DNA of 63,013 nucleotides from Verrucomicrobiia bacterium (GTDB lineage Bacteria; Verrucomicrobiota; Verrucomicrobiia; Verrucomicrobiales; Akkermansiaceae), in contig JAUIJD010000028.1 in NCBI GenBank assembly GCA_030431475.1, forward strand, positions 1-63,013, in the 5' to 3' direction. Below are positions 60,785-63,013 of the stretch, piece by piece (the first letter of the stretch is position 1; each line of letters opens with the position of its first letter). The notes below the pieces were generated by a model. That model made no database searches. It saw nothing but the letters and a program-made list of their open reading frames with translations, and was not told where the DNA came from. The position numbers were made by a program, and so were the translations under genes.

Positions 60785-60864
60785 CCGTGGTGCGGTGCTT
60801 GAGGGGTGGCTCGGCAAACCTGGAGGTTTGCGAATCTCTCGCAAAGCTGGAGCTTTGCGCCACC
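60785..60864. repeat. Solitary REP-like unit
   Basis: A complete unit of the type next to the RAYT gene: leader CCGTGGTGCGGTGCTT, hairpin GCAAACCT-GG-AGGTTTGC (60814-60831), spacer GAATCTCTC, hairpin GCAAAGCT-GG-AGCTTTGC (60841-60858), then GCCACC. Both stems are perfect. It lies in the 433-bp glmM/small-gene gap; the rest (60865-61061) holds nothing recognisable. Confidence 0.8.
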
Positions 60865-61061
60865 TTTCCACCTCAGCGCTCGACGGCTTGGGTTGGCCCT
60901 GGAGCGTGGAGCCGTTTTACAACCCCTCCTTGCTCCTGCGCTGCCCCTCCGGAGCGGCCATGTGATTGCTCCAGATCAGCAGAAACCGGCCGGGCGCGCT
61001 GCTGGAGGCGGCCACCGAGGCCCAGCCTTGCCTTTCAGGTCTGTTTGTCTACCTTGCCGTC

Positions 61062-61319
61062 ATGAGTGCTCAAGCGGCATTTCAACGCGGGGTCCATCCA
61101 CTCCTCCGACTTCTCCTCCCCGGCCGGGAGGAGGAGGTGTTGGCGGTGGAGGCGGATGATGCCCTGCGCGCGCGAATCGAGGAGCTCGCCGTGAAAAGCA
61201 CCGAGGGGGATCTCTCGCCGGAGGAGCGCGATGAATACGGTGGCTATGTCCGGGCCAACAAGTTCGTCGCCGTGCTGCGGCGCGAAGCGAAAAAGTTCCA
61301 GTCCGGCAGTGCTGCATGA
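61062..61319 (+). CDS. Small protein preceding an HNH endonuclease
   Basis: 85 residues from the ATG at 61062. It is helical and charged: MSAQAAFQRGVHPLLRLLLPG, then IEELAVKSTEGDLSPEERDEYGGYVRANKFVAVLRREAKKF in parts. The stop overlaps the start of the HNH gene (ATGA), so the two are coupled. The pattern LS-EER-EY-GYV-AN resembles small partner proteins often found before HNH genes in this phylum and in cyanobacteria. Function unknown. Confidence 0.72.
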   Translation: MSAQAAFQRGVHPLLRLLLPGREEEVLAVEADDALRARIEELAVKSTEGDLSPEERDEYGGYVRANKFVAVLRREAKKFQSGSAA

Positions 61320-61699
61320 CCGCCGCCCTCCGGGCGCTCGTCAGGGAGCGGGCGGGAGACCGCTGTGAGTATTGTCAGCTCCACCAGGAAGACTCGCCAC
61401 TCGCCGCGCTTCACATCGAGCATATCCGCCCACTCAAGCACGGTGGCGGCAGCGACGAGGGGAACCTCTGCCTCGCCTGCATTGACTGCAATCTCCACAA
61501 AGGTCCCAACCTCACCGGGATCGACCCGCTCACCGAGTCGGTCGTGCTCCTCTTTCACCCCCGCCAGCAGCGGTGGGACGAACATTTCCAGTGGGATGGC
61601 ATCCACATCATCGGACGCACCGAGATCGGTCGGGCGACGATCCGCGTGCTTTGCATGAACAGCGACGAGCAGTTGGAACTGCGAATGGCCGGGGATTGA
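61316..61699 (+). CDS. HNH endonuclease
   Basis: 127 residues. Zinc cysteine pairs CEYC and CLACIDC flank the HNH core HIEHIRPLKHGGGSDEGNL and NLHKGPNL. These small nucleases act in defence, repair or mobile-element biology; the target here is not known. It is translationally coupled to the small upstream protein and ends 18 bp before a nested inverted repeat. Confidence 0.88.
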   Translation: MTAALRALVRERAGDRCEYCQLHQEDSPLAALHIEHIRPLKHGGGSDEGNLCLACIDCNLHKGPNLTGIDPLTESVVLLFHPRQQRWDEHFQWDGIHIIGRTEIGRATIRVLCMNSDEQLELRMAGD

Positions 61700-61716
61700 T
61701 CGGCGCGGCACCCATA

Positions 61717-61785
61717 GGAGGTCAGACACTCCTGTCTGACGCGACCGCAGGGGAGATTTGTGTCAGACAGGAGTGTCTGACCTCC
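61717..61785. repeat. Nested inverted repeat
   Basis: GGAGGTCAGACACTCC plus TGTCTGAC (61717-61740) is matched by its exact reverse complement at 61762-61785 (24-bp arms, 21-bp spacer). Each arm also contains its own hairpin GTCAGACA/TGTCTGAC with a 4-nt loop. It lies between the convergent HNH and small-protein genes. Confidence 0.75.
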
Positions 61786-61788
61786 CCC

Positions 61789-62146
61789 TCACTTGCGCGG
61801 GCGGGTGAGGCCGGCCTGGCGCTTGAGCCGGCCTTGAGTGCGGGGGGGGCTCCTTCTTCTCGGCCGGGGTCTGGCGGGTGCGGGTGAGCGGGACGGATGT
61901 CGGCGCGGACTTCGCCGACGCTGCTCTCCCGCGGTGCTTCTTGCGCAGCAGCTCCGTCAGCGAGAGGTCGGTGCCGCGGCTCTGGAGTTCCCGGACCTTG
62001 GCTTGAAGGTCGAGGACGTCGCGCAGGGTCGCCTCGGCGGCCTCGCGCGCGATTCGCAGGAGTTCGTCGCTGGGTTCGAGATCGGCGGGGAAGTTGATGG
62101 TCAGCCCGAGTGACTTTGACCTGCGGCAGTGGATGCAAAGTGGCAT
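61789..62146 (-). pseudogene. Small coiled protein gene, frameshifted
   Basis: The frame reads LTINFPADLEPSDELLRIARE, then DLQAKVRELQSRGTDLSLTELLRKKHRG (coiled, charged), then a lysine/proline linker, and collapses into a Pro/Arg-rich shadow after a run of eight G (61842-61849, C on the coding strand). Removing one base there gives a basic tail GRLKRQAGLTRPRK and a stop at 61789-61791. The 5' end is also unsure: the ATG at 62146 gives an odd N-terminus and lies at the border of AT-rich DNA. Either a homopolymer error or a decayed gene. Confidence 0.45.
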
Positions 62147-62302
62147 TCATAGACCATCATGAAATTGACAGAAGACCCTGATTGGAAACTGAATTCTGCC
62201 GACGAAAGGAGGCCTGGTTGAAACTCCGCTTTGCGGCTCTTTGGCGAGTGCTGCGAGGACACGAAAGGAAGCTCGGAGTTCGTGGGAAGAGTTGCAACGC
62301 AA
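62147..62302. other. AT-rich stretch without recognised gene
   Basis: Base composition drops here compared with the rest of the window and stays low to 63013. Short open frames on both strands show no motif or biased composition. No insertion-sequence ends or tRNA were seen. Confidence 0.4.
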
Positions 62303-62992
62303 CTATTCATTACTTCTTCGATTTCGTCGTAGTGATAATCCAACCAAAGCAAGTCCCGTTAGCAGGCCTGTTGTGGGTTCTGGAACAGCTGCCATCAGGT
62401 CATTGTACATTCCCGTTTGAGCATATCCTGCAAGACCCTGGTTATCAATATCAGTAACACCTAAAAACGTTCCGTCACGATACGCAATATCTTGTAAATC
62501 AGGCTGCAAGCCGGTAACTTCTCTATAATTTGACATGTCACCAAGCGTCATCTCCCAAATACTTCCTTAACTCGTGGTTAAACATGCAACATAATCAAAA
62601 TGATTATTTGAAACACCGCCATCGCCCAAATATGTCCCAAGACCAGTGAATGAGCCACCTGATTCAGTCAACATAGCACTATTCAGACCAAGCGGGTAAG
62701 CAACCGTGGACAGATCGGATAAAGGTCGCAAGTCAAGAGTGTTTGTAACAGGATTGCCTGAAATGACATAACCTGCAATTGTGTCGCCTACACCAAAAGA
62801 AGGCGCGGTGAAGCCGGCTACAGAGTTTCCTGTACTTAAGTCAGTCAATGAAACACTTGAGCCGTCTTGAATCCAATAGGCAGACGCACTGCTGTCCAAA
62901 ACAGCGGTGAGTGATGGGGCTTGTGGTTGATTTGACGCGGTTCCTGGAGTGTTAGCGGGCGATTCTCGAAACGGTGATCTATCTTTCCGGGT
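62303..62992 (-). pseudogene. PEP-CTERM protein remnant with in-frame stop
   Basis: One frame stays open from 62992 to 62303 except for a single TAA at 62567-62569. Upstream of it: SLTAVLDSSASAYWIQDGSS, GYVISGNPVTNTLDLRPLSD, NNHFDYVACLTTS; downstream, in the same frame: SIWEMTLGDMSNYREV and a complete PEP-CTERM tail (VPEPTTG, hydrophobic, LRRNRR). No ATG opens the frame; it runs from a stop at 62993-62995 with only a TTG at 62899. It is therefore a broken, probably non-functional secreted-protein gene, in DNA with lower GC than its neighbours. Confidence 0.7.
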
Positions 62993-63013
62993 TCAGCATG
63001 TCTGCATGCCGTC

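Noticed and set aside
1-63013. tRNA, rRNA, CRISPR or prophage genes
   Set aside because: No cloverleaf arms with GTTCGA-type loops, rRNA stretches, regular spaced repeats or phage structural genes were found by reading both strands; a tRNA/ncRNA search tool would be needed to be certain.

Overview
This window looks like a chromosomal segment of a member of the Verrucomicrobiota (Verrucomicrobiaceae-like). The evidence is high GC content, five proteins or remnants with PEP-CTERM-type sorting tails or closely related to them, several sulfatases, an ECF sigma factor of the Rhodopirellula/Verrucomicrobium type overlapping a FecR-LamG protein, C-rich leaders mostly without a Shine-Dalgarno sequence, and a typical mix of housekeeping genes. 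No tRNA, rRNA, CRISPR array, phage or origin was recognised. The last ~0.9 kb is clearly AT-richer than the rest and carries a decayed gene.

Layout. 0.3-4.6 kb: a lamin-tail PEP-CTERM protein, acetolactate synthase (ilvB-ilvN) and a DUF72 protein. 4.8-14.7 kb: a giant 2,617-residue secreted SdrD-B-repeat protein, two tandem related secreted proteins (only the first with a PEP-CTERM tail) and a small membrane protein. 14.8-20.4 kb: a two-gene candidate biosynthetic locus, in which a diiron (DUF455, ferritin-like) domain fused to an ATP-grasp ligase is followed 24 bp later by a single-module NRPS (C-A-T-TE). 20.5-33.4 kb: mostly housekeeping and envelope genes (sugar-phosphate isomerase fold protein, rsmI, LptE-like and BamD-like lipoproteins, proC, a TPR protein, ispH, a YwaF-like membrane protein, a SPOUT methyltransferase, a metallophosphoesterase, a ZIP transporter, a secreted glycosidase-like protein, metX, DUF1802).

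33.5-41.4 kb: a compact minus-strand operon, ECF sigma factor > FecR-LamG anti-sigma-like sensor > LamG protein > PEP-CTERM protein > catalytically degenerate sulfatase > intact sulfatase. It reads as a self-contained surface response unit for sulfated glycans. 41.6-45.2 kb: envelope-type genes (LpxL-like acyltransferase, membrane polysaccharide deacetylase, methyltransferase, glycosyltransferase). 45.2-53.5 kb: queD, a hypothetical, a third sulfatase, small membrane proteins, glnD, rsfS, cinA.

53.5-60.9 kb: a REP-associated (RAYT) transposase with an array of palindromic REP-like units directly downstream and a further unit 6 kb away; a DUF3127 protein ending in an SSB-like acidic tip; folA and thyA; and a hexosamine operon glmM - hexapeptide-repeat acetyltransferase - glmS. 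61-63 kb: a small protein/HNH endonuclease pair, a nested inverted repeat, a small gene frameshifted at a G8 tract, and a PEP-CTERM pseudogene in AT-rich DNA.

The strongest candidates for new biology are the diiron/ATP-grasp + NRPS pair, the sigma-factor operon with its pseudosulfatase, and the RAYT/REP system.
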